Below, piece after piece: positions 25,258-38,878 of a stretch of 64,000 nt of DNA. Below the pieces are notes generated by a model, which was not told the DNA's origin, searched no databases, and worked only from the letters and a program-made list of their open reading frames with translations. This DNA is from Metarhizium brunneum (Eukaryota; Ascomycota; Sordariomycetes; Hypocreales; Clavicipitaceae), in assembly GCF_013426205.1 (NCBI RefSeq), contig NC_089422.1, positions 9,542,625-9,606,624 of the forward strand, written 5' to 3'. The translations under genes and the position numbers were made by a program. Numbering within the stretch: the stretch's first letter is position 1; each line of letters starts with the position of its first letter.

Positions 25258-26367
25258 CTAGAAAGTTGCCAAGGTCGTCCCGATACCCTTGGCTTTGGCA
25301 AGTTGCAGAAGCTGGTGCCCTACCGCCATGTCCATAACACCTACTCCAACGCTTTTATACAGGACAAAGCCTCTTTCGAGCCATTCAGTCTGCGCGGAGG
25401 GGATGTCTTCAGATCCAAAGATTCGTCCGACCTCGAGCATCTTACTCGGATTTATACCTGCGCTAACTAGCTCTCCGGCCTCCTTTAGACACCCATCGCG
25501 GGTGTCAACCGTAATATGCCCTTCCCACACATGCTGCGAGAATATTCCAGAATCATCTACTATCGCCTTGAGGAGCTCCGGATCGATCTCTGCCATGTTC
25601 AGCCGGTATGAGCCGATAGCAGCGATGTATCGTGTCTTCCTTCGAGCACTTGCTGAAGTGAGGAATCTCGCAAGGAAAAGAGGTTCAGTAGCTGGAGTGG
25701 TACAGAAGATGGCATCCGCATCTGCAACCAGGTCTTCGAGGCTTTCGTTGCCTTCCCCAAACTGGTACAGCGTGATGTGTGACGGCCAGGACGCATGTGA
25801 GTCTTTAACTAGACTGGCAATTAGTTGTTGGGCTCGCTTATAGCTTCGATTGACAATAACGATCTTGCGAATATCCTGCGCACGTAGCAACACAGCCAAG
25901 CGAATATGCCACTGTGCCTGCTTCCCTGAGCCGAAGACCACGATGTTACCTGTCTCCTTGCGAGACTTGTAGAGGAGCATGGAGCCCAAAGCGGTGCGGA
26001 AAGCCGTAAGCTCCGCAGCGTTGAGTATACCGACGGCTTCTCCTACAGCATTACACAGGGTAAGGACGCTACATAGCCCTGGTGGCCGTGGTGATGCTTC
26101 CGAAAAGGCGCTCGGGAGCCCGGAAGAAGGAGCAATGCCCACAATCTTGACACCAATTGACTGTGGTGTCGTGGCGGGCATGAACAAGCTTCTTTGCCCG
26201 TCCGGCCGAGAAATAACAGAACGTTCTGGCTGATACTGCTGCTCATTCTGGCACGAGTAGGCGACAAGGCCTCCTTGCAAGGCTGTAATAAGTTCGCGGG
26301 TATCATTTAGACTGAGTTCGCTCAGCAATTGTTTAACGTTATGATCAGATAGCACGGTGAAAGCCAT
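25258..26367 (-). CDS. Ornithine cyclodeaminase / mu-crystallin family protein
   Basis: A single exon of 369 aa from ATG 26367 (MAFTVLSDHNVKQLL). The Rossmann segment NIVVFGSGKQAQWHIRLAVLL binds NAD(P). VGVKIVGI-type residues, LTAFRTALGSMLLYKS and the C-terminal YKSVGVGVMDMAVGHQL are standard family blocks. Members either deaminate ornithine to proline or reduce cyclic imines/ketimines (pyrroline or piperideine carboxylate, iminosuccinate). In this cluster with two amine oxidases, imine reduction or cyclic amino-acid supply is an attractive role, but sequence does not separate these reactions. An in-frame extension upstream to 26514 has no ATG better supported than this one. The gap to the convergent MFS gene is about 230 bp. 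Confidence 0.87.
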   Translation of the reverse strand: MAFTVLSDHNVKQLLSELSLNDTRELITALQGGLVAYSCQNEQQYQPERSVISRPDGQRSLFMPATTPQSIGVKIVGIAPSSGLPSAFSEASPRPPGLCSVLTLCNAVGEAVGILNAAELTAFRTALGSMLLYKSRKETGNIVVFGSGKQAQWHIRLAVLLRAQDIRKIVIVNRSYKRAQQLIASLVKDSHASWPSHITLYQFGEGNESLEDLVADADAIFCTTPATEPLFLARFLTSASARRKTRYIAAIGSYRLNMAEIDPELLKAIVDDSGIFSQHVWEGHITVDTRDGCLKEAGELVSAGINPSKMLEVGRIFGSEDIPSAQTEWLERGFVLYKSVGVGVMDMAVGHQLLQLAKAKGIGTTLATF

Positions 26368-27229
26368 GGCGCGCGTTGAAGAGAGTCTGTGTACTATACA
26401 CAACAAAGTAAATAAAACCAAAGTGGCGACATTCTGTGAGAGAATGTTCCCGTTCATGCCACATATTATCCGACCGCTAATACCGTCTGGAGACGGACTA
26501 CCCCCAAGCCCCAAGTGACGGGATGACGACAGGAGACACTGATCCTAGTAGTAAGCCGCATGCCGAAGCAGAATCGGGTAAGGGGTGAATAAGACTCGGA
26601 GAGACATCTGACTAACTTGATGACTTGTATGACTAGGCAGGGTATTATATGACTAAACAAGTGTATGTGTGTGACAGACCTCTCGGAGGCAAGAACGGAC
26701 ATTTTGGAACTTGGTTGAGAATAGTACCAGACTTTATGAATCGTCCAGGATACCAGCGCGGACTGTAGCGAACTGACGTGGCCAACTAATACATTTTACA
26801 AAGGTTGTGGGAGTCGCTTAGGATAACGGCAAAAGCTCTTGCCATGACGGTCTCTCCGGATGCATCAGGTACAAAGCATTTTGGAAGAGCTAGGCGTGCT
26901 TGCTTTACGACTGTGTCAAAGTATGGTGCTCGAGGCTGGGATGGTTCGGAGTTAACCCGACTGTCAACGGGGCGGAACCTTTCACCTTGCCTTGTTAGTT
27001 TGTGAAGCATCTTGCCGCCCGCAGCTGACGTGACTACGCCGCTCGCATCCCAGGCCAGGTTAACGCAGATACCTATAGAAGCTGACGAGGATGCTAACGG
27101 TATGGGCACCGAAGCGGTTTTTCACATGGAAGAGTGAGTCCCATGGCGGAACATATGAACGCATGTGTAGTAGGATGAGTACAATCATCATCCACGTCAC
27201 ATTTACCGTGCACCTTGTAGCGATACCTG
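26368..27229. other. Gap between two minus-strand genes, containing one unrecognised ORF
   Basis: The stretch should hold the promoter of the cyclodeaminase-like gene and the 3' region of the amino-acid oxidase. The only ORF of note is at 26786-27109 on the minus strand. Confidence 0.4.
26786..27109 (-). CDS. Unrecognised ORF, possible gene remnant or last exon
   Basis: 107 codons read a well-mixed protein: a segment ICVNLAWDASGVVTSAAGG, then KMLHKLTRQGERFRPVDSR, then PYFDTVVKQARLALPKCF. It looks more protein-like than the random shadow ORFs nearby, but I recognise no family. No signal peptide, membrane segment or cysteine pattern is present. It could be the 3' exon of a broken or multi-exon gene, or chance. 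Confidence 0.25.
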   Translation of the reverse strand: MPIPLASSSASIGICVNLAWDASGVVTSAAGGKMLHKLTRQGERFRPVDSRVNSEPSQPRAPYFDTVVKQARLALPKCFVPDASGETVMARAFAVILSDSHNLCKMY

Positions 27230-29254
27230 CTACGAAACGATACAACCACGCGTAGCCTCATCTTTGTTATGTACAGGTCTGACTGTATTTCGTCCAACTA
27301 ATTCGCTTGTTGGGATCATGCCCAACGCGACCTGCAGATGCAGCGTACCATCGACACCGTCCTCTAGCCCCAGAGGCATGTCCCATAGCTCCCTCAACTC
27401 TAGTTGCTTCTCCCACATGTCGAATCTTTTCAAGAACTTGTGCACGCTGGCCAGTGCACTGTCCAAGCTACCACCAATCCACCCATGGTGCGCACTGCTC
27501 GCCTCTCCGCAGATGTGGAAACGACTGTCCGCCGCTGGGCGTGTGAGATAAGGGTACAAGTTGGAGAATTTGCCAGGCCCAAATAGTGCAAAGGCACCCG
27601 AAGTGAAGGGGTCGTGCGACCAACTCCAAGCGTGGTGTGATATGTAAGCGTCGCCGATAATCTGGCGAACCTCATCAAGAGTAGTCAGACCATGGTAGGA
27701 AATGGGACCCTGTTGTTGGAAATTCTTCAGGTGTACCCGTGCCAAATTATCTAAGATCAGGTCACGAAGTTCGTCATCGTGGCACGCGATCAGATTGCCA
27801 ATGCGTGTCGCATCCTGAGCCCATGTATAGCTACAAATCAGTGTGGCCGACTGATCTTGCGGATCGCGGATATTATAAGATGGATACACGCAAGTACGAA
27901 GAGGTGTATCCGTGGATGCCTCGCCGCCGCTTGTGATGCCGCACTTCGTTATCCACCATGGATAAGAGAACTTCATGGCTACCTTTGCACTATCATCGTA
28001 GTCTAAGCTTCTGATTGCGCATTTTTGACTAGGATGCAAGTCGAGACCAGTCAAATCCATTCGTTGCAGACACGGAAGACTAGTTGTGTTGAAAACGGTA
28101 GTATAGTCCTGGCGGCTTCCTTCGGGTTCCCCGGCGACCGAAACAGTGATTTCGTTGGTGTTTGGGTTCTGATTGTATTTTCGCACCCGTTTTCCATGCT
28201 GGACGGGTTGCTTAATAGTCTTCTCCATGGCCCGGGTCAAAAGTGAAGAACCCCCGTCGATGCAGTACCACTTTATGGTGTCTTCTCTAGGTCCCGCAAA
28301 GTCAAAAGAGTCCATGACTGACTCTGAGAATGCTTGATCGAAGAGGCCACTTGCTGTGTTATTGGTCTCCAGCCACTGGATACTGAAAAAGTCTAGGTAT
28401 TTGAAAGGCATCACTCCATTCTTGACGGGGGGCGGATTTTTGAGAAATTCGCGAGTGGTATAGCTATCATATTGCATCAAAAGCTTGAATCCTTCTTCAA
28501 AGTCCGCAGCCATCGCCTTTCTAAAAGGCTCATAGGCACTATCGAGCAGTTTGTTCACGTCATCGACATTCTTGTCAGGCACTGAACCTCCGTTTGCCTC
28601 ACCAACACGAAACGGATCAGACCCACGCGGCTCGCCATCAATAAGTGTTATATCGTTATACATGGTGGGACATTTGACGGAACCGCTCTCTTGGTTAAAG
28701 TAATAAGGGATCAGCGGAAGATTCAGCTGCTTGAGAAGCTTGAAACTTGACTTCATGATGTCGATATCAGGAAATCGCATGGCGCCGACATCGTAGTAGT
28801 CGTGTGGGACATCGGAGAAGTAATGAGTATATAGTCGTCCTCCAGTTCTGTCTGAGGCTTCAAGGATATCATATTCCAGACCGGAAATTTTCAGGCTGTC
28901 CAGAATCATAGCAATGAACAGGCCAGCAATACCGGCACCGACGATACACACTCTGTGCTTGAAAGTCAAGTCATCAGAATTCTTAGCAGAGACTCTTTCA
29001 TACTCCTGCACAACATCTTTCGGGAGATCGAATGGGCTTGAAGGGGCTGTGTGAACAAGGTCGCGTAGATGAGGAGCCGAGAAGGAAATACATTCAGGTT
29101 GTGAAGTCGTTGGTGAGTAATTCTGTTTCCGCGGACTGTGGTCAGTCGCTTTCGCCAGGTTAGTCATCGTATGGAAGATATTCTCTCTGATAAGCCTCGA
29201 CGCCCATCTTGAGCGAAAGCCATATTCATCCATGCGTGTAGCTGGCGTTTCCAT
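27230..29254 (-). CDS. L-amino-acid oxidase / flavin monoamine oxidase family
   Basis: A single exon of 674 aa from ATG 29254. The dinucleotide-binding start RVCIVGAGIAGLFIAMIL is followed by the acidic strand end YDILEASDRTGGRLYTH (GG motif), which is diagnostic of this flavoenzyme family. Later blocks are YYDVGAMRFP, DGGSSLLTRAM, and the C-terminal FAD contact HICGEASSAHHGWIGGSLDSA. The enzyme oxidises an amino acid or amine to the imino acid (then keto acid) with release of H2O2. It has about 90 extra N-terminal residues and no obvious signal peptide, so it is probably intracellular. It is divergent from the monooxygenase at 29744 with a shared 489-bp promoter that holds a bZIP-like palindrome. 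Confidence 0.9.
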   Translation of the reverse strand: METPATRMDEYGFRSRWASRLIRENIFHTMTNLAKATDHSPRKQNYSPTTSQPECISFSAPHLRDLVHTAPSSPFDLPKDVVQEYERVSAKNSDDLTFKHRVCIVGAGIAGLFIAMILDSLKISGLEYDILEASDRTGGRLYTHYFSDVPHDYYDVGAMRFPDIDIMKSSFKLLKQLNLPLIPYYFNQESGSVKCPTMYNDITLIDGEPRGSDPFRVGEANGGSVPDKNVDDVNKLLDSAYEPFRKAMAADFEEGFKLLMQYDSYTTREFLKNPPPVKNGVMPFKYLDFFSIQWLETNNTASGLFDQAFSESVMDSFDFAGPREDTIKWYCIDGGSSLLTRAMEKTIKQPVQHGKRVRKYNQNPNTNEITVSVAGEPEGSRQDYTTVFNTTSLPCLQRMDLTGLDLHPSQKCAIRSLDYDDSAKVAMKFSYPWWITKCGITSGGEASTDTPLRTCVYPSYNIRDPQDQSATLICSYTWAQDATRIGNLIACHDDELRDLILDNLARVHLKNFQQQGPISYHGLTTLDEVRQIIGDAYISHHAWSWSHDPFTSGAFALFGPGKFSNLYPYLTRPAADSRFHICGEASSAHHGWIGGSLDSALASVHKFLKRFDMWEKQLELRELWDMPLGLEDGVDGTLHLQVALGMIPTSELVGRNTVRPVHNKDEATRGCIVS

Positions 29255-31786
<2,532 letters not shown>

Positions 31787-33000
31787 TGCAGCCCTCTTTC
31801 GCTTTGAAGACGTGAGCTAGACACAGTTAGCGCATAGATGTCTTGGAACAATAATAAGCGGGCAGCAAGGCAGGGTTAGCATTCGTCAATTGGTTGAGTT
31901 TTTATTTGATGAACAAAATGCAACGACAAGGAACATGCAGCGGTGTAGAGCTTCGCCGACCAGAATACATTCCATCTGTACCTACTTGTCTTCATAGTAG
32001 GTCCATGCGTGTTCGTTCTGATGATGAATTCATGATGGCTTATAGGTTACGAGAAATATAGCAAGGTCACACGTCCCGTTGCCTATGTCACAATACAACT
32101 GCGCACTCTTCGTTCAGCCGCGTGATAGTGGCATGCAGCACCCTCCGTCCCAACAGACCTGGCTTCAAGTTGATTGGAATCACGACTTGTATCTCTGCAA
32201 CGGCCTCGAAATCTGACCATCGTCTAGTCTAGGGCTACACAGCGAGACACTCGTAGGACATGGGCTATGCATAGATGGATCGGAGAATTGCTGAAAGACA
32301 ATGTGTGTTTTGTCTCAAGACAGGGTGAAGACATTAGACGAAACCAACTTGTTGAAGAAGCTAATACTCCGCATAAAGCCCGAGTAAACACGATATGACC
32401 AGATCTCATTACAAACCCTGAGCTGGACTAGATCGAAAAATGTAACTTTGTATTAAGTCGTGGATGTCATAAGATGTCCGGCGAGAGAGGGTCCATGCGA
32501 TGCGACATCTCGGCTTGAACAGCTGGACTAATAGCCATTATTTAGAGTGCTTCGAGAAAGAAGAAGATAGTGGCAAGCCACGAGATGAGCCATTGCAGAG
32601 ATGATATGTACACTTGGTCACAGTACTGTGGCTACCTGCTTTGCTATCAGCCACGTCACGATGCCAGTCGGACAAAAGCCGCTGTATTCGACTAGTACCG
32701 AACTGTCTCCCTTGGCTTACTGGTATGTACTTGACCGCACCATCTTCCTGGCCACGGTAAAGCGCCAAGCCAGCGATGATCAGGCCCAGTTTCGTCAGGC
32801 GTTGCGGGAACTGTGAATTTCCAACGCCATCAACAAGCTTGGACCAATTGAATGAGCGTGCTAGAGTCCAGGCGGCCGGATAACTGCATAAGCATAATAG
32901 TAGCAAGAGCGGTATTTGAGCGGTCATGCCGCCAGACACCCTGGAAATTGGCTATAAGCGCCATTATGAGCCCCCACAAGTGCGGTTGCTGTAGGCGATG
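31787..33000. other. Convergent intergenic region, no gene recognised
   Basis: 1.2 kb between the monooxygenase and the bZIP gene. ORFs at 32224-32409 and 32538-32939 on the minus strand lack ATG-supported domains and look like chance. CCACGTCA near 32652 is an isolated CRE-like word. Confidence 0.4.
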
Positions 33001-34210
33001 TCAGCAACTTAACTGGAATCGCTTGCGCGGCAAAGTTACCTCTTTTCGAATCAAGTTCTTTATTCTGTGTAGATCAGGTGCCGTTAGGCAAAGTTTTCTC
33101 GGTGAGGTGAGTGTTGCGCTTGCAAGGGAAGCGAGATGAGCCTCGAGGGCGCTACGCGCGGTCTTGCTCTCTAAAATCAGCATACTCTCTGCTGTTCTCA
33201 TTGCTTCCTCATAAAACCCGCGCTGTTCTCTATAAGGCCACTGTTTTGCTGTCTTGGAGAGTTCCGCGAGGATTCCTGGCAGTCGCCTTGTACGACTGAG
33301 TTGCTGCTCATAAGCAAGCGGCGAAGACTCGCGGAATGCCTCGCAATAATAGGTCATTACTAATGCATCAAAATCACTGAACCCAGCAGACTCAATCTGC
33401 TTCATGATACTCTGGACACGTTCATCTAGCACCATTTCTTCTGGTGATGGCGTGGGAAGACTGACAGTCTGCTCTGGCCGGCAGTTCTGAAGCGCGAAAA
33501 GCGCTCCGTTGATGTAGTTGCCTGACGATGTTTCTGATGCTGTAGTCGCCGTGGTATCTCCGACTTCAAGTCCCCAGAGGTTGTTTGAGCCATGAAAACC
33601 CATTCCGCCAGTTTCTTCTGTCGCAAAGAATGGCTCGACTTGTTTATCTGCTCTTGGAGCCACTAAGTTGTTAGCTAAATGCCGACATTCATGTTTTGAC
33701 TTGGGAAAGTACAACCGGATGATGTATCCCTAGACGAAACAAACACTGTCTCGCTTAAACCATTATGTGCGTCGCCAGGTTCGCTTGGCGGCTGGTCCTC
33801 AAGTCGAACACAGTCAAATATGTCTTGATCGACTGAATGTGGAGTGCATGAATCTTGTTGAGCCGTAGAGAAGTTTTCGCGGTTTGATGATGATTTTGCA
33901 TTGTTTTGAAGTTGCCCAGTTTGTTCATTCCGCTCAGATGCCCCGGCTTCATGTTCACGAAGCTGTTTTTGGAGCTCCTCTATGCGTGCCTTCATACGAA
34001 GACCTACAGAATCAGCGACTAGTACAATATAGCCCGCGGCTGTAGTTCCTTACGGTGATTTCTTTGCGCGACTCGGTTTTGTATACGCTTTTTCTCCGCG
34101 GGGTCACTTACTGTGCTCCAGTCTTCCTCAGGATTGGCGTCAACATAGCCGCTCGAACGGTTCAACGCCTTTGGAGGCACTCTGTGGCTAGCGTCGTTTC
34201 TCTTGGGCAT
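33001..34210 (-). CDS. bZIP transcription factor, likely pathway regulator
   Basis: Complement of join 33001..33662, 33713..34003, 34054..34210; 369 aa. The first intron (GTAAGG...TGTAG) interrupts the basic region, and splicing gives KRIQNRVAQRNHRLRMKARI, a canonical NxxAQRxxR-type bZIP contact helix, followed by a leucine-type heptad IEELQKQLREHE. The second 50-nt intron has GTACTT, branch GCTAAC and acceptor TTAG. The C-terminal half is rich in helices (MKQIESAGFSDFDALVMTYY and TAESMLILESKTARSALEAH), similar in layout to fungal cluster bZIP regulators of about 350 aa. It should act in the nucleus and bind ACGT-core sites such as the palindrome at 29486. Targets are inferred. Confidence 0.9.
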
Positions 34211-35562
34211 TTTATCTAGTCACGCAGGGAAGACTGGCTTGGAAAAGAATTGACACTAAGAAGCTCTATTTGTAACGAAGCGCAAAACTGTCTTGAGCTT
34301 ATGTCTACAGCAATCTCCACCTTTGTAATGTCGGCGCCGGGGAGGCTAGAGCGCTTTTATATTAGCATCTGCGAGCGGGAACTAGCCGAAAGAGCGTATT
34401 GCCGCATATCGGCGCTATAGCTAGACCTTATTGGTTGCAGCCGCCCACAGGCTCATTCTTGTGTGCAGCAGGGCCTCAACCTTTGACGCCTAGTCTCGCG
34501 ATGTACAGCCCCGACGTCTGGATCTTACGCCAAGACCTCAATCTTCCCTAGGGCGCTTATTCCCCGAGGTCAAAGCCACACCTATTTTTCCGCGTACGGC
34601 AACGCCCGAGCAGTGTAAATACCGTCTGGTTGGCGTCATATTTCGGCTAGCTAGCTAGGCCCCTACATATAGTGAGGGGCCAATTCAATACATGGACCCT
34701 CGTGCAAGTTCCGGTAGCCCGTGCAACACTCATGACGACAATCATCGACTAACCGCTGCCAAAAATTCACTCTTGATTGGTCTTACATGCCTTAGCGTCA
34801 TTGTAATCACTAGTCTTGAACAATATGCGGTGCGACAGAAGCAACATGATTCAACTCTACCATGGTTCTCTGGGTCTCAATCCAAAGAAGTGCCAGCGGC
34901 TCAGCTGACCTAAGACGCAGCCCCAGCCGAAGGTGTCCGAATTCAATGGCACCTCGATAGGCACACAAGCTAATTGATATCCACACCACCCCCTTCCCCT
35001 CGGAGCATTCCGAACTAGTGCTAGTGCAACCAGACTCTCCCGGGGCGTTCCCCGTGTGGGGCAAAAGATATCAATACTATCAGCTGCTCTCCGGATTTCC
35101 TACTGCGGAAGGCAGAGATCTGCTGTGTGACGGTAACTCCACTTTTATGGTGCGGGCTTTAGCCGGCGATGAATGACATAATTCCCGGCGAATTAGTGCG
35201 GGGAAAAGTTTCCAGTGCTGTTGATGTAGCAATGCTAAGACCGTAATGGTGAAGAAAGGTGCGCTACTAAAGATCCTGGGCATTTTCATCCGTCGGATCA
35301 ACGGATGGCTTAGGGTTGTCTTGGGGTGAGGGTGGGTTGTATCTGTTTATCTGGGCTAGAGTGCTTTGGACGCTCGTTGAGTTGCCTTAGGCAAGGGACT
35401 TAACGGCTAGATCTCCAGCCTAAAGGGTTATACTATATACCTGCAATTGAACTTTATGAGTATATACTATATATTAAACGGGTTTAACCCTCCTCTACTT
35501 ATGTAGCTTGTAGGAGAACGTCGTCTAGTCAATGTAGACTAGCGGGCACGGTCGGTCAGCTG
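34211..35562. other. bZIP upstream region and start of a decayed repeat zone
   Basis: It contains the bZIP promoter and then low-information DNA. A 73-codon ORF at 34692-34913 (plus) has an ATG and one hydrophobic segment SLLIGLTCLSVIVITSL, compatible with a type II membrane anchor. An open frame without ATG follows at about 34962-35176 after a TAG acceptor-like site. Together they could be a small two-exon gene, but no donor joins them convincingly. 35381-35430 carries the repeat word GGCAAGGGACTTA also present near 1841. Confidence 0.35.
34692..34913 (+). CDS. Hypothetical small protein with one membrane segment
   Basis: 73 aa from a good ATG. A polar N-terminus is followed by the hydrophobic stretch LLIGLTCLSVIVITSL at about residues 28-43 and a polar tail. 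No family is recognised. It lies about 480 bp upstream of the divergent bZIP gene. It could be a real first exon or chance. Confidence 0.22.
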   Translation: MDPRASSGSPCNTHDDNHRLTAAKNSLLIGLTCLSVIVITSLEQYAVRQKQHDSTLPWFSGSQSKEVPAAQLT

Positions 35563-35892
35563 TTAAGCCCGACGGCGTTGTTGGACAGGTAGGCGGGTTT
35601 GTATCCCTGCTTTCCAGTTAGCCTGAACGGAGCTCGGAGGACACAGTTGACAGGCACATGAACTACATATGTATGATGAACCTTCCGTGGGCGTGTGGTT
35701 ATAGAGACTCTGACGATCGAATAGCGCCTTAAGGAGCAAGCCTCTAACCGAAGTAACCCGTGAGACAGCAACATAGCTAATAGCAGCCTGGAAGTCGCGT
35801 GTATTGAGGACAGTAGCAAGTGGAGCAACTCGGAGAATTAGGCCATGCACGTCAATTTTCAATGTCCATCCTTGACCAAAAATAAATAACAA
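35563..35892 (-). pseudogene. PIF1-like / Helitron helicase fragment
   Basis: The 109-codon open stretch matches the C-terminal end of PIF1-type helicases as carried by fungal Helitrons. GQGWTLK corresponds to the SQGxTL helicase motif, and DFQAAISYVAVSRVTSVRGL corresponds to the motif VI region that ends these helicases (YVALSRV...GL). The Ser of the SQG motif is Gly here, no upstream helicase motifs are open, and no Rep domain is visible. It is a decayed transposon fragment, not a working gene. Confidence 0.6.
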
Positions 35893-36619
35893 AATATCTC
35901 CACATCAGTGTACGTTAAAACCTGGATGAGACAGCGTTGCAACTATGGTTATTAACAGGTTACTGGCACAGTCTTTGACATCTACACCACCCTTGCTAGT
36001 AGTTAATACATTGACAGGCCCCTGGTACTATACGGGCGTCCTTGTACGGGAGTCGAAGTTCAGCGATGAATTTGCGAGCCAATACAATAGACCCCTGACG
36101 ATCCTGATGAATACCCATGCTCTAGAATTAGGTGAAGAAGAAAACAGGCCGGCGTTCGAGGCCGTCAACATTCACTCCTAACTAACATGAATTTTGGGGT
36201 TTTGGTCCTACAAGCATCCAGAGCAATCATCCTGTCCGTGTTGACACAACTTCGGTCTGAGATGTAATGGTTAATATGTAGCTCCACGACTAGTCTCTGC
36301 AGAGCGGCCGCGAGAAAGGAAGAGGCTCTGGGTAAGAGCCCATCGAGAACGACTTCGTTTGCGCAAACTGCAACAACTTCGGGAACAGTATGCGGGGAAC
36401 AACTTCGTCAGAGTCACTGACTCGTCAATGCCAGCTAGTGGCCTGACATCAAGTTAGATATCGGCAAACCATGGTTATCTACGCAACAGCCCGTTTGTCT
36501 CAGCAGTATCCCCTTAAGGAATCCAGTCTCCGCTACCTTGGAAATCGAATCTTCGCCAGCGACTGCCGCAGAATTGGCGCCAACGGCGTCTACGGAGACA
36601 CATGTCGCATATGATATCA
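35893..36619. other. Unassigned DNA in the transposon-rich gap
   Basis: A 78-codon ORF at 35945-36181 (plus) and others show no motif. The minus strand of 35893-36100 could be a more decayed part of the helicase fragment. Nothing else is seen. Confidence 0.3.
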
Positions 36620-36868
36620 TGTTACACGGAAAAGGCCCAACAGGTCGTGAAGCCCAACAAAGGGGCTTCGCCGATACAGGACCTGTTGGTTACACAGCTA
36701 GAACACGTGCCCGGGCAAGGACCCTAGGCCCGGGCGTTCCTTTTATGTATATAAGGCGGTCACCCTTCTCTTCCTTTCTTGTAGCAACTCAGGACCTTTG
36801 ACATCCTACGAGATTATTATTGAATTGAGCCCTTTTGCTCCAAGCCTTTATATTGAACCCTTGTCACA
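36620..36868 (+). mobile_element. Solo LTR, 249 bp, target duplication TATCA
   Basis: Starts TGTTACACGG, ends TTGTCACA and is flanked on both sides by TATCA (36615-36619 and 36869-36873). A TATA-like TATATAAGG lies near 36750. A second copy in inverse orientation is at 53406-53655. No internal retrotransposon sequence is present, so it is a solo LTR left by recombination. Confidence 0.88.
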
Positions 36869-38878
36869 TATCACGACCAGATCGTAAAAGCAAACGAAAT
36901 TGGACTCTATGACAATAGAAGAAGACCCTGCGGTCTTGCGACGAGAGCAAACACACCTCCTAGTACAGAGCTACCGAGCCAGACGACATGAATCGTACTT
37001 TCAACCCAACGAATAGACGAATTATTTTTCCAACACTACTGTGGATGCTGACGAAAATCGAGAGGATGGGACGCGAGATATCCCTGATCTGTCGCAGCTC
37101 GCTCTAGAAGATCATGCGGCGCACAGCTCCTTGTACAGCGCCTGTGCTCCGGGGCCAGATAAGTCATGTTGGCCTACTCCCGACCTGGGTAGCCTTCCGC
37201 CTAGCTCCCGCTCGACTTCCGACGACGATTCACTCTTGCCCCTTCCAGATGACGGCAACACACAACAGCCTACGCTCGACGGTTCTTCGCCGCCCGATAA
37301 CAGTATTTATCAGACCCGGTGCTTGGTATTTACAAGCAAGAAGGTCTTCCTGCAGCTGCTCGCCTTACACCCAACTTCATCGATTCTTATAATGCCGCAT
37401 GTCATAAAATTTGTAAGGAGTTCTTCAGGCTGAATTGCAATTGTAAGCGGTGTGTTCAGTGCGACACCGTTTTAACTGTTCGAACTAATAGGCGTTGCGT
37501 CTCAGGCTGTGCCATATCGGATGTCGACGAGCCGGAGGAGGTTCATACACTCTAGCAGAGAGTGCGGTTTCTGCAGTCACTCTTGCCGGGACTCAATACG
37601 GTATTTAGAGACACTAGCTCTTACGATCCTAGCAAGTCATTTCATCAATGCAGCGATTTTCTGGGCGACTGGTCAAATAAGCCACTATCCTTCCGCAAGA
37701 CGCAAGTTGAGCTACTTCACACCCTCCTGGAAATCTCGCACCGGTGGGATGTCGACAGTATATGGATTGGAGCCAAGACGCTCGGAGCTCTCAAGTCACC
37801 GAACGACACGACTTTTTACTCTGCTTTCTCCCCTCTGCCGCGCTTAATCACTCCACTAATGAAGTGGTCCAACCATATGGACTGAGCATTGCGAAGACAA
37901 TATTCGAATATTCATTTCGGCACTGTCGACGTTTTTTATTTCCGTTTTGCCGTGTTCTTCCTGTCTCCCAACACTGATAAATGACCAAAGTCGCAAACTT
38001 CAGCCTCAAAAAATGCTCTCTCGCTTCAACGGCAAAAAGGCTTTTACGACGAAATTATTATCCTAGCAGTATGTGAGACAATGCTTGACCCATTTCGACA
38101 GGAAATACCACAATCATATAATATGTTGTATGTAAAGTCGCGCTCCTACCAGGAGAAGCTTGGCAATATTCACTGGAAGCCAGACGATTAGAGTCGAGCC
38201 TCCGGTATTCTATGCTAACAGAGTATTTGGCTAGATTCTGGAGCTCAGCCATTGACAAAGCAGATTTGCTCTGCATTTCGGCTGCTAGTGGCGCCGAGGT
38301 TGCGTATTTCCAGTACCCGCAGCTGTCACTCCAATCCCATGGCGTGACAAACAGAATTTGCGGCTTGAATCTACAGGACACTTTAACGGGTTTCATGGAA
38401 AACGTGTTGAAGGCTTTTGTTCCAGAACAGAACAGCTAGACTTGCGACCCCGTTGGATTGATATTGTATGTAGGGATCACGTCACTACCCAAGGGCTAAC
38501 AAATTTCCAGCCGGACCTTGTACTCTGGTTTGGAAGAACTATTGTAACTACTAACTGCACGAACGACTCTCCGCTATTACTCCCGGCAGCCCTAGGGATT
38601 ATGATATTGAGCATATATTAAAAGTTTCTGTCTAACTTGTCCTCGTATACTATCCAGCTCAACCTTTGCGTTACCTTCTAATATACTCGTTGAGTAGTAA
38701 ACACGACTGGATATGGAAGTCCAAGTAGACTGTAGGAGACAAACAATTGAACCGGAGAGCTAAAATAGTGGAGCACTAAGGTCTTGGGCTTGACGAAGTT
38801 ATAAAGTTAGGTGGTACCTAGAATAGGCTTTCTACACGCGTTAGTCGCTCTAGACTTTTACGGCTTAAGAGGCTTAAC
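36869..38878. other. Unrecognised ORF fragments, probably decayed
   Basis: Several adjacent plus-strand open stretches (37041-37433, 37319-37555, 37562-37885, 38212-38439) read as protein-like pieces in different frames. One has an acidic, Pro/Ser-rich start. A middle piece, NCNCKRCVQCDTVLTVRTNR, is Cys-rich. Another contains KTQVELLHTLLEISHRWDVD. They could be exons of one unrecognised gene or a frameshifted relic. I could not find splice sites that join them in phase, and no family is recognised. Confidence 0.3.

Noticed and set aside
32538..32939. 133-codon minus-strand ORF with a hydrophobic start
   Set aside because: The leucine run looks like a signal peptide, but the rest has no pattern and it sits in a convergent gap; not supported as a gene.
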